Shown: positions 27,969 to 36,416 of the stretch, piece after piece
How positions within the stretch are numbered: position 1 is the first letter of the stretch
Layout of the letters: every line of letters starts with the position of its first letter
From: JAVJUS01 sp040220455
Lineage (GTDB): Bacteria > Pseudomonadota > Alphaproteobacteria > DSM-16000 > Inquilinaceae
Direction: 5' to 3'
Length of the DNA: 64,000 nucleotides
Assembly (NCBI GenBank): GCA_040220455.1
Contig: JAVJUS010000018.1
Coordinates: 1-64,000 of the forward strand
Made by a program: the position numbers and the translations under genes
Notes under the pieces: generated by a model
The model's database searches: none
Seen by the model: only the letters and a program-made list of their open reading frames with translations
Told to the model about the DNA's origin: nothing

Positions 27969-28419
27969 CTTGATTTCCTGGAGTGGGCTTACAAGCTACT
28001 GGTCGAAGATGCATAATCCGATCTTGCTGTCAATTCGAATTGCAGGCTTCGGAAGAAAAAATTTCATTTTGTCTGAGTATTAGTGCCCGTCGATGGTCGA
28101 TTGCGGTCATCGATAACGCGAAATACGCCCGTCGGCAAACGATCGACCGGGCCGCTGACAGAATGACCGGATACCCATTACTAGAATGCTGAAGATCGGT
28201 GCGGCCCGGCCGGCCGCCGCGCATGGACCCGGCGCGTGGCGGGCCGTGGCGGGTCGGGACACTCCGGCGGGCGGCGCAGGGCGGGCGGCGCAGGGGGGTG
28301 GCGAGAGGACGCGCCTTGGTGTAGAAGGAAGCTCCCGCCGCTACATATAGGCAGAGCGTGCGCGGCGCCGGCCCGGCGGGCCCGCGCCGCGCGAACCGTC
28401 GACGGACCGCATAGCGCGC
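27969..28419. other. Divergent control region, mucR/rpiB
   Basis: A 451-base gap. The first 230 bases, next to mucR, are clearly AT-rich for this genome, as expected of a MucR-autoregulated promoter; a TTGACA hexamer occurs on the minus strand at 28028-28033, but I see no convincing -10. The second half is G+C-rich with CGGCGGGCGGCGCAGG-type repeats and probably carries the rpiB-glyA operon promoter. Confidence 0.55.
28031..28042. promoter_or_regulatory. Palindrome CAATTCGAATTG upstream of mucR
   Basis: A perfect twelve-base palindrome that overlaps the minus-strand TTGACA hexamer, 63 bases upstream of the mucR start. Its position would suit an operator for mucR autoregulation or for another repressor. 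This is inference from position and symmetry only. Confidence 0.4.
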
Positions 28420-28932
28420 ATGACAGCCGATACCGATACGGACACCACTACCGATACGGACACTACGCCGGCCGGCGCGGCCGGCGGCGACATCATCGCC
28501 CTGGCGAGCGACCATGCCGGCTTTCCGCTCAAGGAGCGTCTCAAGCAGATGCTGGCGGAGGAGGGGCGACAGGTCGTCGACCTGGGCACCGACGGGCCCG
28601 AGTCGGTCGACTATCCGGACATCGCCCGCACGCTCGGCATGGCGATCGAGCGCGGCGAGGCGGCCTTCGGGGTCGCGGTCTGCGGCACCGGCGTCGGCAT
28701 CAGCATCGCGCTGAACCGCTTTCCCGGAGTGCGCGCGGCGGTGTGCGCCGACGCGACGATGGCGCGGCTGGCCCGCCAGCACAACGACGCCAACGTCCTC
28801 GCCCTGGGCGCGCGTGTGGTCGGTGAAGAGGTCGCGCGCGACTGCCTGGCGGCGTTCCTGACGAATTCGTTCGAAGGCGGCCGGCACGGCCGCCGTGTCT
28901 CGAAACTGAGCAGGGTACTTGATCCGTCATGA
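28420..28932 (+). CDS. rpiB: Ribose-5-phosphate isomerase B
   Basis: Interconverts ribose 5-phosphate and ribulose 5-phosphate in the pentose phosphate pathway. It is 170 residues long. After a nonconserved Thr/Asp-rich tail (residues 2-17) the RpiB core begins: IALASDHAGFPLKERLKQML, VVDLGTDGPESVDYPDIA, catalytic Cys88 in VAVCGTGVGISIALNRFPGVRAAVC, and HNDANVLALGARVVG. The usual RpiB is about 145-150 residues, so the N-terminus is extended. The TGA overlaps the ATG of glyA (ATGA). The rpiB-glyA pair is typical of alphaproteobacteria. Confidence 0.95.
   Translation: MTADTDTDTTTDTDTTPAGAAGGDIIALASDHAGFPLKERLKQMLAEEGRQVVDLGTDGPESVDYPDIARTLGMAIERGEAAFGVAVCGTGVGISIALNRFPGVRAAVCADATMARLARQHNDANVLALGARVVGEEVARDCLAAFLTNSFEGGRHGRRVSKLSRVLDPS
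28432..28467 (+). repeat. 18-base tandem repeat within rpiB
   Basis: ACCGATACGGACACCACT is followed directly by ACCGATACGGACACTACG (16/18 identical). In frame, it encodes the repeated Thr/Asp N-terminus of RpiB. Confidence 0.85.
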
Positions 28933-30239
28933 CCCAGACGTCCACCGCCAGCGTCTTCGAGGGCGCCAACGGCTTCTTCTCCACCGCCCTGGCCGACGCG
29001 GATCCGGATCTCCATGCCGCGATCCGCAACGAACTCGGCCGTCAGCAGGACCAGATCGAGCTCATCGCCAGCGAGAACATCGTCTCGCGCGCCGTGCTCG
29101 AGGCGCAGGGATCGGTCCTGACCAACAAGTATGCCGAGGGGTATCCGGGCCGGCGCTACTACGGCGGCTGCGAGTTCGTCGACGTCGCCGAGGCGTTGGC
29201 CATCGACCGGGCGAAGAAGCTGTTCGACTGCGCCCATGTCAACGTGCAGCCCCATTCGGGCGCCCAGGCCAACCAGGCCGTGATGCTTGCCCTGATCAAG
29301 CCGGGCGACACGATCATGGGGCTGTCGCTCGCCGCCGGCGGGCACCTGACCCATGGCGCGGCGCCAAACCTGTCGGGCAAGTGGTTCAACGCCGTCACCT
29401 ACGGCGTGCGCGAGGAGGACGGCCTTATCGACTATGACGAGGTCGAGCGCATGGCCAGGGAGCACAAGCCCGCGATGATCATCGCCGGCGGCTCGGCCTA
29501 TCCGCGCACCATCGACTTCGCCCGGTTTCGCCAGATCGCCGACGCCGTCGGCGCCTGGTTCCATGTCGACATGGCCCATTTCGCCGGCCTTGTCGCCGGT
29601 GGCGCGCATCCCAATCCGGTCAAGCACGCCCACGTGGTCACCACTACGACCCACAAGACCCTGCGCGGCCCGCGCGGCGGCATGATCCTGACCGACGACC
29701 CGGCGCTGGCCAAGAAGATGGACTCGGCGGTGTTCCCGGGCCTGCAAGGCGGGCCGCTGATGCATGTCATCGCCGGCAAGGCCGTCGCCTTCGGCGAGGC
29801 GCTGAAGCCCGATTTCCGCGGCTATGCCCGCAGCGTGGTGGACAACGCCAAGACGCTGGGCGCGACCTTGCAGGAATGCGGCCTCGACCTGGTGTCGGGC
29901 GGAACCGACACGCATGTCGTCCTGGTCGATCTGCGTCCGAAGGGGCTGACCGGCAACGTGGCCGAGAAGTCGCTGGAACGTGCCAACATCACGTGCAACA
30001 AGAACGCCATTCCGTTCGATCCGGAAAAGCCGATGGTGACGTCGGGCATCCGGCTCGGCAGCCCGGCCGCGACGACCCGCGGCTTCGGGCAGGCGGAATT
30101 CCGGGAGGTCGGCCGGCTGATCGGGGAGGTTCTCGACGGCCTGGCGGCGAACCGGGAGGACAATTCGGCGGTCGAGACCTCGGTGCGCCAGCGCGTCGAG
30201 GCCCTGTGCGGCCGCTTCCCGATCTATGGCGGGCTCTGA
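28929..30239 (+). CDS. glyA: Serine hydroxymethyltransferase
   Basis: A PLP enzyme converting serine and tetrahydrofolate to glycine and methylene-tetrahydrofolate. The 436-residue protein has LIASENIVSRAVLEAQGS, the PLP-binding Lys243 in TTTTHKTLRGPRGG, NVQPHSGAQANQAV, VDMAHFAGLVAGG, and TSGIRLGSPAATTRGF. Length is normal. It overlaps rpiB and is followed after 60 bases by nrdR on the same strand. Confidence 0.97.
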   Translation: MTQTSTASVFEGANGFFSTALADADPDLHAAIRNELGRQQDQIELIASENIVSRAVLEAQGSVLTNKYAEGYPGRRYYGGCEFVDVAEALAIDRAKKLFDCAHVNVQPHSGAQANQAVMLALIKPGDTIMGLSLAAGGHLTHGAAPNLSGKWFNAVTYGVREEDGLIDYDEVERMAREHKPAMIIAGGSAYPRTIDFARFRQIADAVGAWFHVDMAHFAGLVAGGAHPNPVKHAHVVTTTTHKTLRGPRGGMILTDDPALAKKMDSAVFPGLQGGPLMHVIAGKAVAFGEALKPDFRGYARSVVDNAKTLGATLQECGLDLVSGGTDTHVVLVDLRPKGLTGNVAEKSLERANITCNKNAIPFDPEKPMVTSGIRLGSPAATTRGFGQAEFREVGRLIGEVLDGLAANREDNSAVETSVRQRVEALCGRFPIYGGL

Positions 30240-30299
30240 GCGGTCCGCCGCGTAAGCCGGACCTGATCGCGAAACCTCGAAAGGGCGCGGGCGACCACG

Positions 30300-30758
30300 A
30301 TGCGCTGTCCGTTCTGTGGATCCGACGACACGCAGGTCAAGGACTCGCGCCCGACCGAGGACGGCTCGGCGATCCGCAGGCGGCGCTATTGCCCCGCCTG
30401 CGGCGCCCGCTTCACCACCTTCGAGCGGGTCCAGCTCCGCGAGCTGACGGTCGTGAAGTCGAACGGCAAGCGCGAGCCGTTCGACCGCGACAAGCTGGTG
30501 CGCTCGATGCAGATCTCCCTGCGCAAGCGCGATGTCGACGTCGAGCGGGTCGAGCGGGTGGTCAATTCCATGGTCCGCCAGCTCGAGAGCTCGGGCGAGA
30601 CGGAAATCCCGTCCAAGGCGATCGGCGAGATGGCGATGAACGCGCTCGCGGCGCTCGACCAGGTCGCCTACGTCCGCTATGCCTCGGTCTATCGGGATTT
30701 CCGAGAGCCTAGCGATTTCAACGAGTTCGTCGGAAAACTTCGACCGGAACCGGAATAG
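30300..30758 (+). CDS. nrdR: Transcriptional repressor NrdR
   Basis: A 152-residue ATP/dATP-sensing repressor of ribonucleotide reductase genes. It has the N-terminal zinc ribbon MRCPFCGSDDTQVKDSR ... RRRYCPACGARFTTFERVQ and an ATP-cone domain (VVKSNGKREPFDRDKLVRSMQISLRKR). NrdR boxes would be expected upstream of nrd operons elsewhere. It is four bases from ribD, so it belongs to the rib operon transcript, as in many proteobacteria. Confidence 0.96.
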   Translation: MRCPFCGSDDTQVKDSRPTEDGSAIRRRRYCPACGARFTTFERVQLRELTVVKSNGKREPFDRDKLVRSMQISLRKRDVDVERVERVVNSMVRQLESSGETEIPSKAIGEMAMNALAALDQVAYVRYASVYRDFREPSDFNEFVGKLRPEPE

Positions 30759-30762
30759 GGCC

Positions 30763-31881
30763 ATGGCGGGTTCGCCGCAGGCCGCCGATGCCCGATACAT
30801 GGCCGTTGCGCTGTCCCTGGCCCGCCGCGGCGCGGGGCGCGTGCATCCCAACCCGGCGGTCGGCTGCGTCCTCGTGCGCGATGGCCGCATCGTCGGGCGC
30901 GGCTGGACGGCGCCCGGCGGCCGGCCGCATGCGGAGACCGAGGCGTTGGCCCGGGCCGGCGCCGCGGCGCGCGGCGCGACGGCCTACGTGACGCTGGAGC
31001 CCTGCGCCCATCACGGCCGCACGCCGCCCTGCGCCGACGCGCTGGTCGAAGCCGGCGTCGCCCGCGTGGTCAGCGCGCTGGAGGATCCGGACTCGCGCGT
31101 CGCGGGCAAGGGGCACGCCCGCCTGGTGGCGGCCGGCATCACCGTCGAGGTCGGCCTTTGCGCCAGGGAAGCGGCGGCCGTCAATGCCGGCTTCCTGAGC
31201 CGGGTGACGACGGGCCGGCCGCTGGTGACGCTCAAGCTCGCCACGACGCTGGACGGCCGGATCGCCGCCCATGGCGGAGCGAGCCGGTGGATCACCGGAC
31301 CGGCGGCGCGCGAGGCGGCGCATGGCCTGCGCGCGCGCCACGACGCCATCATGGTGGGCAGCGGCACGGCGCTGACCGACGACCCGTCGCTGACCTGCCG
31401 CCTGCCGGGCCTGGCCGGGCGCTCGCCGGTCCGGGTCATCGTGGATCGTCGCCTGCGGCTGCCGCTCACCGCCTCGGTCGTCGCGACGGCCGCCGAGGCG
31501 CCGACCTGGCTGGTCACGGAAAGCGGCGCGGATCGAGCGCGCTGCGAGGCCTACGAGGCGGCCGGTGTCGAGATCATCCGGGTCGGCGGCGGCCAGGCCG
31601 AGTTGCCCGATCCGGCGGAGACCCTCGCCGCCTTGGGCGAGCGCGGGATTACGAGCGTCCTGCTGGAGGGTGGGGCGCATCTGGCGGCCGCCGTGCTGAG
31701 GGCCGGCCTCGTGGACCGGGTCGAATGGTTCCACGCGCCGGCTCTGATGGGAGGCGACGGCATTCCTGCGGTGATGGCCTTCGGCGTCGACGACCCGGCC
31801 CGCATGCCGCGATTCGAGATCCTGGAGTCCCGGGCGGTCGGCCCGGATCGCTGGACCCGCCTGATCCGCGCGGGAGCGTGA
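30763..31881 (+). CDS. ribD: Bifunctional riboflavin deaminase/reductase RibD
   Basis: Carries out two successive steps of riboflavin synthesis: deamination of the pyrimidine ring, then reduction of the ribosyl side chain. It is 372 residues long. The N-terminal deaminase domain has zinc ligands His56, Cys81 and Cys90 (HAETEAL and PCAHHGRTPPC). The C-terminal reductase domain has TLKLATTLDGRIA, SRWITGPAAREAAHGLRARHDAIMVGSGTALTDDP and SVLLEGGAHLAAAVL. The ATG at 30763 lies four bases after nrdR. Confidence 0.95.
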   Translation: MAGSPQAADARYMAVALSLARRGAGRVHPNPAVGCVLVRDGRIVGRGWTAPGGRPHAETEALARAGAAARGATAYVTLEPCAHHGRTPPCADALVEAGVARVVSALEDPDSRVAGKGHARLVAAGITVEVGLCAREAAAVNAGFLSRVTTGRPLVTLKLATTLDGRIAAHGGASRWITGPAAREAAHGLRARHDAIMVGSGTALTDDPSLTCRLPGLAGRSPVRVIVDRRLRLPLTASVVATAAEAPTWLVTESGADRARCEAYEAAGVEIIRVGGGQAELPDPAETLAALGERGITSVLLEGGAHLAAAVLRAGLVDRVEWFHAPALMGGDGIPAVMAFGVDDPARMPRFEILESRAVGPDRWTRLIRAGA

Positions 31882-31885
31882 AGAC

Positions 31886-32503
31886 ATGTTCACCGGATTG
31901 ATCACCGATGTCGGCCGCGTCGCCGAGGTCGAGCCCGGCGGCGTGACCCGGATGGTCGTGGAGACCGGCTGGGACACGGCCGAGCTGGAGATCGGCGCCT
32001 CGGTCGCGCATAGCGGCTGCTGTCTGACGGTCGTCGCGATCGAGCCCGGGCGCTTCGCGGTCGAGGTCTCGGCCGAGACGCTCGCGCGCACCACGCTCGG
32101 CGACTGGCGGCCCGGCACCCGGGTCAACCTGGAGCGCTCGCTCAAGGTCGGCGACGAGATCGGCGGTCATTTCGTCGCCGGGCATGTCGACGCGGTGATC
32201 GACGTGGTCGACGCCTGGCCGGACGGGGACAGCACCCGCTTCGTCTTCGAAGTGCCGCCGGCGCTGGCCGGCTTCGTCGCGCCGAAGGGATCGGTTGCCC
32301 TCGACGGCGTGTCGCTTACAGTCAACGAGGTCGAAACCGGAGCGGGTGGATCGGCGCGGTTCGGCGTCAACATCATCCCGCATACCCGGGCCTGGACCAC
32401 CTTCGCCGACATCGAAGCGGGGCATCGCGTGAATTTCGAGGCGGACCTCCTGGCGCGCTACGTCGGGCGCATCGTGGCGACCGGACCGGAGGCAGGGCGG
32501 TGA
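31886..32503 (+). CDS. ribE: Riboflavin synthase alpha subunit
   Basis: Dismutates two 6,7-dimethyl-8-ribityllumazine molecules to riboflavin. The 205-residue protein shows the two tandem lumazine-binding barrels of the family: MFTGLITDVGRVAEVE ... SVAHSGCCLTVV in the first half, and GGHFVAGHVDAVIDVVD ... VALDGVSLTVNEVE in the second. Its TGA overlaps the GTG start of the next gene (GTGA). It lies four bases after ribD. Confidence 0.95.
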   Translation: MFTGLITDVGRVAEVEPGGVTRMVVETGWDTAELEIGASVAHSGCCLTVVAIEPGRFAVEVSAETLARTTLGDWRPGTRVNLERSLKVGDEIGGHFVAGHVDAVIDVVDAWPDGDSTRFVFEVPPALAGFVAPKGSVALDGVSLTVNEVETGAGGSARFGVNIIPHTRAWTTFADIEAGHRVNFEADLLARYVGRIVATGPEAGR

Positions 32504-33693
32504 ACGCGGAGGATCGCGCCTTCCTCTCGCCCATCGAGGAGATCGTCGAGGAGGCCCGCAAGGGCCGCATGTTCATCCTGGTCGACGACGAGGACCGGGA
32601 GAACGAGGGCGATCTGGTCATCCCGGCGGCCATGGCCGACGCCGAGGCGGTCAACTTCATGGCCAAGCACGGCCGCGGGCTGATCTGCCTGGCGCTGGCG
32701 CGCGAGCGCATCGAGCAGCTGGGCCTGGAGCTCATGCCCCAGACCAACCAGTCGCGCCATTCGACGGCCTTCACCCTGTCGATCGAGGCGCGCGAGGGGG
32801 TGACGACGGGGATCTCGGCGGCCGACCGGGCGCGCACGATCGAGGTCGCCATCGACCCGGCCAAGGGCCGCGGCGACCTGACCACGCCGGGCCACGTCTT
32901 CCCGCTTGTCGCCAACGAGGGCGGCGTCCTCGTGCGCGCCGGGCATACGGAGGCCGCGGTCGACCTCGCCCGGCTCGCCGGCGTCAACCCGTCGGGCGTG
33001 ATCTGCGAGATCATGAACGACGACGGCAGCATGGCGCGGCTGCCGGACCTGATCCAGTTCGCCCAGTTCCACGGCCTGAAGGTCGGCACCATCGCCGACC
33101 TGATCGCCTATCGCCGCCGCCGGGAGCGGCTGGTCGAGCGCCAATTCGACGGCCGGCTGACCAGCCGGTTCGGCGGCGACTGGCGCATGCTCGTCTATGT
33201 CAACCGGGTGCAATATGCCGAGCACATCGCGCTCGTGAAGGGCGATATCGGCGGCGACGAGCCGGTGCTGGTGCGCATGCACGCGCTCAACGTTCTCGAC
33301 GACGTGCTGGGCGACAGGGACGGCGGACGGGCCGGCGACCTGCAGAGCGCCATGCGCATGATCGGCGAGGCGGGGCGCGGCGCCGTCGTGCTGATCCGGG
33401 AGCCGCGGCCGGACAGCCTGTCGGTCCGCCTGCAGGCCAAGGCCGACGCGGCCGAGGGCCGGACGACCGAGCCGGGGGCGGGCGAGGGCGGCCCGGCCGG
33501 CGGAGCCGATGCGGGCCGCGAGCTGCGCGACTACGGCGTCGGCGCCCAGATCCTGCTCGATCTCGGGGTCGGCCGCATGATCCTGCTGTCCAACACGCCG
33601 CGCACGATCGTCGGGCTGGAGGGGTATGGCCTGACGGTCGAGGAACAGCGCCCGATCCCGCGCGAGCCCGACGACCCCCGAGACGGATCCTGA
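32500..33693 (+). CDS. ribB: DHBP synthase with degenerate GTP cyclohydrolase II domain (RibBX type)
   Basis: 397 residues, starting at GTG and overlapping ribE. The N-terminal half is a complete 3,4-dihydroxy-2-butanone-4-phosphate synthase: VDDEDRENEGDLVIPA, GRGLICLAL, REGVTTGISAADRA, TPGHVFPLVANEGGVLVRAGHTEAAVDLARLAG, VICEIMNDDGSMARLP. The C-terminal half aligns with GTP cyclohydrolase II but has lost the zinc cysteines (the CxTGDxxxxxRCDCG region reads HALNVLDDVLGDRDGG) and the HRQEGRxIG motif. It therefore very probably makes only the four-carbon precursor. Such RibBX forms are known in proteobacteria, and an active RibA must be encoded elsewhere. The degenerate domain may have a regulatory or structural role. 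Confidence 0.93.
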   Translation: MNAEDRAFLSPIEEIVEEARKGRMFILVDDEDRENEGDLVIPAAMADAEAVNFMAKHGRGLICLALARERIEQLGLELMPQTNQSRHSTAFTLSIEAREGVTTGISAADRARTIEVAIDPAKGRGDLTTPGHVFPLVANEGGVLVRAGHTEAAVDLARLAGVNPSGVICEIMNDDGSMARLPDLIQFAQFHGLKVGTIADLIAYRRRRERLVERQFDGRLTSRFGGDWRMLVYVNRVQYAEHIALVKGDIGGDEPVLVRMHALNVLDDVLGDRDGGRAGDLQSAMRMIGEAGRGAVVLIREPRPDSLSVRLQAKADAAEGRTTEPGAGEGGPAGGADAGRELRDYGVGAQILLDLGVGRMILLSNTPRTIVGLEGYGLTVEEQRPIPREPDDPRDGS

Positions 33694-33696
33694 CCC

Positions 33697-34161
33697 ATGG
33701 CCGAGACCGAAACGCGTATCCTCGTCGTCGAGGCGCGCTTCTACCAGGATATCGCCGACGCCCTGGCAGAGGGGGCGCTGAAGGCGCTGTCCGCCGACGG
33801 CGTGGCGGCCGAGCGCGTCGAGGTGCCCGGCGCGCTGGAGATCCCGGCCGCCATCGCCATGGCGGAGGAGGCGGGAGCCCGCGACCCGGCCTGGCGCTTC
33901 GACGGCTATGTCGCGCTGGGCTGCGTGATCCGGGGCGAGACGACCCATTACGAGATCGTCTGCAACGAGAGCGCCCGGGGCCTCCAGACGCTTGCCGTCG
34001 ACCGGGGCCTCGCCATCGGCAACGGCATCCTGACGGTCGAGGATTCGGCCCAGGCCTGGGCTCGGGCGCGCATCGACGACAAGGACAAGGGCGGCGACGC
34101 GGCGCGCGCCTGCCTCGCCATGATCGCCATCGCCCGGCGCTTCGGCCTGGCGCGGGGATGA
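33697..34161 (+). CDS. ribH: 6,7-Dimethyl-8-ribityllumazine synthase
   Basis: Condenses the RibB and RibD products to lumazine, the substrate of RibE. The 154-residue protein has ILVVEARFYQDIADALAEGAL, VEVPGALEIPAAIAMA, ALGCVIRGETTHYEIVCNESARGLQTLAVD and the conserved GNGILTVED. It starts three bases after the ribBX stop. The end of the riboflavin genes is marked by a 119-base gap before nusB. Confidence 0.96.
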   Translation: MAETETRILVVEARFYQDIADALAEGALKALSADGVAAERVEVPGALEIPAAIAMAEEAGARDPAWRFDGYVALGCVIRGETTHYEIVCNESARGLQTLAVDRGLAIGNGILTVEDSAQAWARARIDDKDKGGDAARACLAMIAIARRFGLARG

Positions 34162-34280
34162 GGCGACTCCCCGGCCTCCGTACAGGCCCTTCCACCGGGC
34201 GGGGAGGCTGGGCTAGAAGAGGCGCCGTCGGGCGCCCGCCGCGCGGTCGCCGCGCCATCCGCTGAAACCCTCTGGCATTC

Positions 34281-34778
34281 ATGGCCTCAGAAGAATCGCC
34301 GAAACCGACCCCGAAGGCCCGGCGCAGCGCCGCGCGCCTGGCCGCGGTCCAGGGCCTCTATCAGATCGCCCAGACCGGCCAGGACGTCGAGCGCGTGCTG
34401 GGCGAGTTCGTCAAGTACCGCTTCGGCGGCGACATGGACGGGGAGACCTATGTCACCCCCGACCCGGCGCTGTTCGGCGACATCGTGCGCGGCACCCGCA
34501 AGCGCCAGGCGGAGATCGACCGCGTCATCGACGAGGCGCTGCGCCCGCCCTGGTCGGCGACCCGGCTCGAGCTGCTGCTGCGCATCGTGCTGCGCGCGGC
34601 GGTCTGGGAGCTCCTGGCCAACCCCGACGCGCCGGCGCCGATCGTGATCGACGAATACGTCAACCTGGGCCACGCCTTCTTCTCCGGCTCGGAGCCCGGG
34701 ATGATCAACGGCGTGCTCGACCGCCTGGCCCATCTTCTCCGGGCGGAAGAGTTCGACCGGCCGGCCGGGGAAAGGTGA
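34281..34778 (+). CDS. nusB: Transcription antitermination factor NusB
   Basis: An RNA-binding helical protein that, with S10, supports antitermination on rRNA transcripts. The 165-residue protein has KARRSAARLAAVQGLYQIAQTGQ at the N-terminus and the family C-terminus ELLLRIVLRAAVWELLANPDAPAPIVIDEYVNLGHAFFSGSEPGMINGVLDRLA. It follows ribH and overlaps the upstream candidate start of thiL, the usual alphaproteobacterial order. Confidence 0.96.
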   Translation: MASEESPKPTPKARRSAARLAAVQGLYQIAQTGQDVERVLGEFVKYRFGGDMDGETYVTPDPALFGDIVRGTRKRQAEIDRVIDEALRPPWSATRLELLLRIVLRAAVWELLANPDAPAPIVIDEYVNLGHAFFSGSEPGMINGVLDRLAHLLRAEEFDRPAGER

Positions 34779-34783
34779 GCCCG

Positions 34784-35764
34784 ATGGGCGAGAGGCTGGG
34801 CGAGTTCGAGCGCATCGACCGCTACTTCAAGCCGCTGGCCGCGCGCTGGCCGGGCGCGCTGGGGCTGGCCGACGACGCGGCCCTGCTCGACGTGCCGGCG
34901 CATCGCCGACTGGTCGTGACCACCGACACGATGGTCGAGTCGGTGCATTACCTCGAGGGCACGCCGGCCGACGCCGTCGCGCGCAAGCTGCTGCGCGTCA
35001 ATCTCTCCGACCTGGCGGCGATGGGGGCGGAGGCCAAGGCCTATACGCTGTCGCTCGCCCTGCCGCGCACCCTCGACACCGACTGGCTCGCCGCCTTCGC
35101 CGAGGGGCTGGCGGCGGACCAGGAGCGCTACGGAATCGGCCTGATCGGCGGCGATTCGGTCTCGACGCCCGGCCCGCCGATCGTGACCGCGACCCTGTTC
35201 GGCGAGGTCGACCGGGGCCGGGCGCTGCTGCGCGGCGGCGGACGAGAGGGCGACACGGTCTGGGTCTCCGGCCGGCCGGGCGAGGCGGTCATCGGGCTCG
35301 AGGTCGCGCGCGGCGAACTGCCGGGGCTGGCGGCGGAGCATCGCGCGGCGCTCAAGGCCCGCTACGACCTGCCGGAGCCGCGGCTCGCGCTCGGCCAGGG
35401 GCTGGTCGGCATCGCCAGCGCGGCGCTCGATGTCTCCGACGGTCTGGTCGCCGATCTCGGTCATCTGTGCCGTGCCTCGCGCCTGGGCGCGATCGTGGAG
35501 GCGGCGCGCCTGCCGCGCTCCCCGGCGCTTGCGGCGGCGCTGGAGGCCGCGCCGGAGCTCGAGGCCACGGCCATCGCCGCGGGCGACGACTACGAGCTCG
35601 TCTTCACCGCGCCGCCATCCGCCGCCGAAGCGGTGCGCCAGGCGGGCGAGACGGCCGGCGTGCCGGTGACCGCCATCGGCTGCCTGGTGGCGGGCGAGGG
35701 CGTGCAGGTGCGCGGCGCCGACGGCCGCCCCCTCGACGGCGTCGGCGGCTGGACCCATTTCTGA
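34784..35764 (+). CDS. thiL: Thiamine-monophosphate kinase
   Basis: Phosphorylates thiamine monophosphate to the active diphosphate. The protein of about 326 residues has the PurM-like motifs LGLADDAALLDVP, TTDTMVESVHYLEGTPADAVARKLLRVNLSDLAAMGAEAKAYTLSL, IGGDSVSTPGP, ALDVSDGLVADLGHL and AAGDDYELVFTAPP. Two starts are possible: GTG at 34775 overlapping the nusB stop, or ATG at 34784, which has AAAGGTGAG at better spacing and which I prefer. It is downstream of nusB in the same transcript. Confidence 0.94.
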   Translation: MGERLGEFERIDRYFKPLAARWPGALGLADDAALLDVPAHRRLVVTTDTMVESVHYLEGTPADAVARKLLRVNLSDLAAMGAEAKAYTLSLALPRTLDTDWLAAFAEGLAADQERYGIGLIGGDSVSTPGPPIVTATLFGEVDRGRALLRGGGREGDTVWVSGRPGEAVIGLEVARGELPGLAAEHRAALKARYDLPEPRLALGQGLVGIASAALDVSDGLVADLGHLCRASRLGAIVEAARLPRSPALAAALEAAPELEATAIAAGDDYELVFTAPPSAAEAVRQAGETAGVPVTAIGCLVAGEGVQVRGADGRPLDGVGGWTHF

Positions 35765-35853
35765 TCGTCGTCGGGTCCGGTCTCCCGGGGCTTAACGGCT
35801 TCTTCAGGGGCACGCGGGCATTCTGGCATCCCCGTAGAAGACGGCGGCCAGTG

Positions 35854-36306
35854 ATGAAGAAACTGATTATCGGGCTCGCGGCCCTGCTGCTGCTCGGCGG
35901 CGGCGGCGCGGCGGGCTACATGTTCGTCTACAAGAAGGACGGCGAGGCGCAGGCCGCCCAGCCGGAACCGCCGCCCCCGCCGGCCGAGCCGACCTTCGTC
36001 GAGTTCGATCCGATCCGGCTGCCCGTGGTCGGCCAGAACCGGATCGAGCAGATCGTCGACGTCATCGTCGTGCTCGAGGTCCGCGACGAAGCCGCGGGCG
36101 ACGCGCTGATCCAGATCGCGCCCCGGGTCTACGACGCCATCATGGCCGATCTCTACGGCGAACTGCATCGGGATGCGGTGCGGCCGGACGGCACGCTCGA
36201 CCTGCGCGCGGTCAAGCGACGCATCCTGGCGGCCGCGCGGGATGAGGCGGGCGACGACGTGGTGATCGACGCCCTGGTCCAGATGGTCAGCCAGCGCCCG
36301 GTGTGA
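35854..36306 (+). CDS. FliL-like single-pass membrane protein
   Basis: A 150-residue protein with an N-terminal membrane segment (LIIGLAALLLLGGGGAAGYMFVY), a Pro-rich linker (PEPPPPPAEP) and a periplasmic domain (TFVEFDPIRLPVVG, then IVDVIVVLEVRDEAAGDALIQIAPRVYDAIMADLYGEL). The layout matches the FliL family, which modulates the flagellar stator, but the conserved FliL C-terminus is only partly recognisable. It lies 89 bases after thiL. This genomic position, away from flagellar genes, is shared in other Rhodospirillales as I recall. A general inner-membrane protein is the alternative. Confidence 0.6.
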   Translation: MKKLIIGLAALLLLGGGGAAGYMFVYKKDGEAQAAQPEPPPPPAEPTFVEFDPIRLPVVGQNRIEQIVDVIVVLEVRDEAAGDALIQIAPRVYDAIMADLYGELHRDAVRPDGTLDLRAVKRRILAAARDEAGDDVVIDALVQMVSQRPV

Positions 36307-36416
36307 GGCCGCGCGGCTAGGCGGGGCGGCCGGCGTGCTTCCCAGGCGGCGAGGCGCGGCCTAGGATATGGCCCGCGCCGGATGGTTCCGGATATCCGGC
36401 CGCCCACGAGGAGTTC

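Noticed and set aside
30239..34280. FMN riboswitch in the riboflavin operon
   Set aside because: The rib genes are joined by overlaps or gaps of three to four bases, and no RFN-type conserved segments were seen before nrdR, ribD or nusB.
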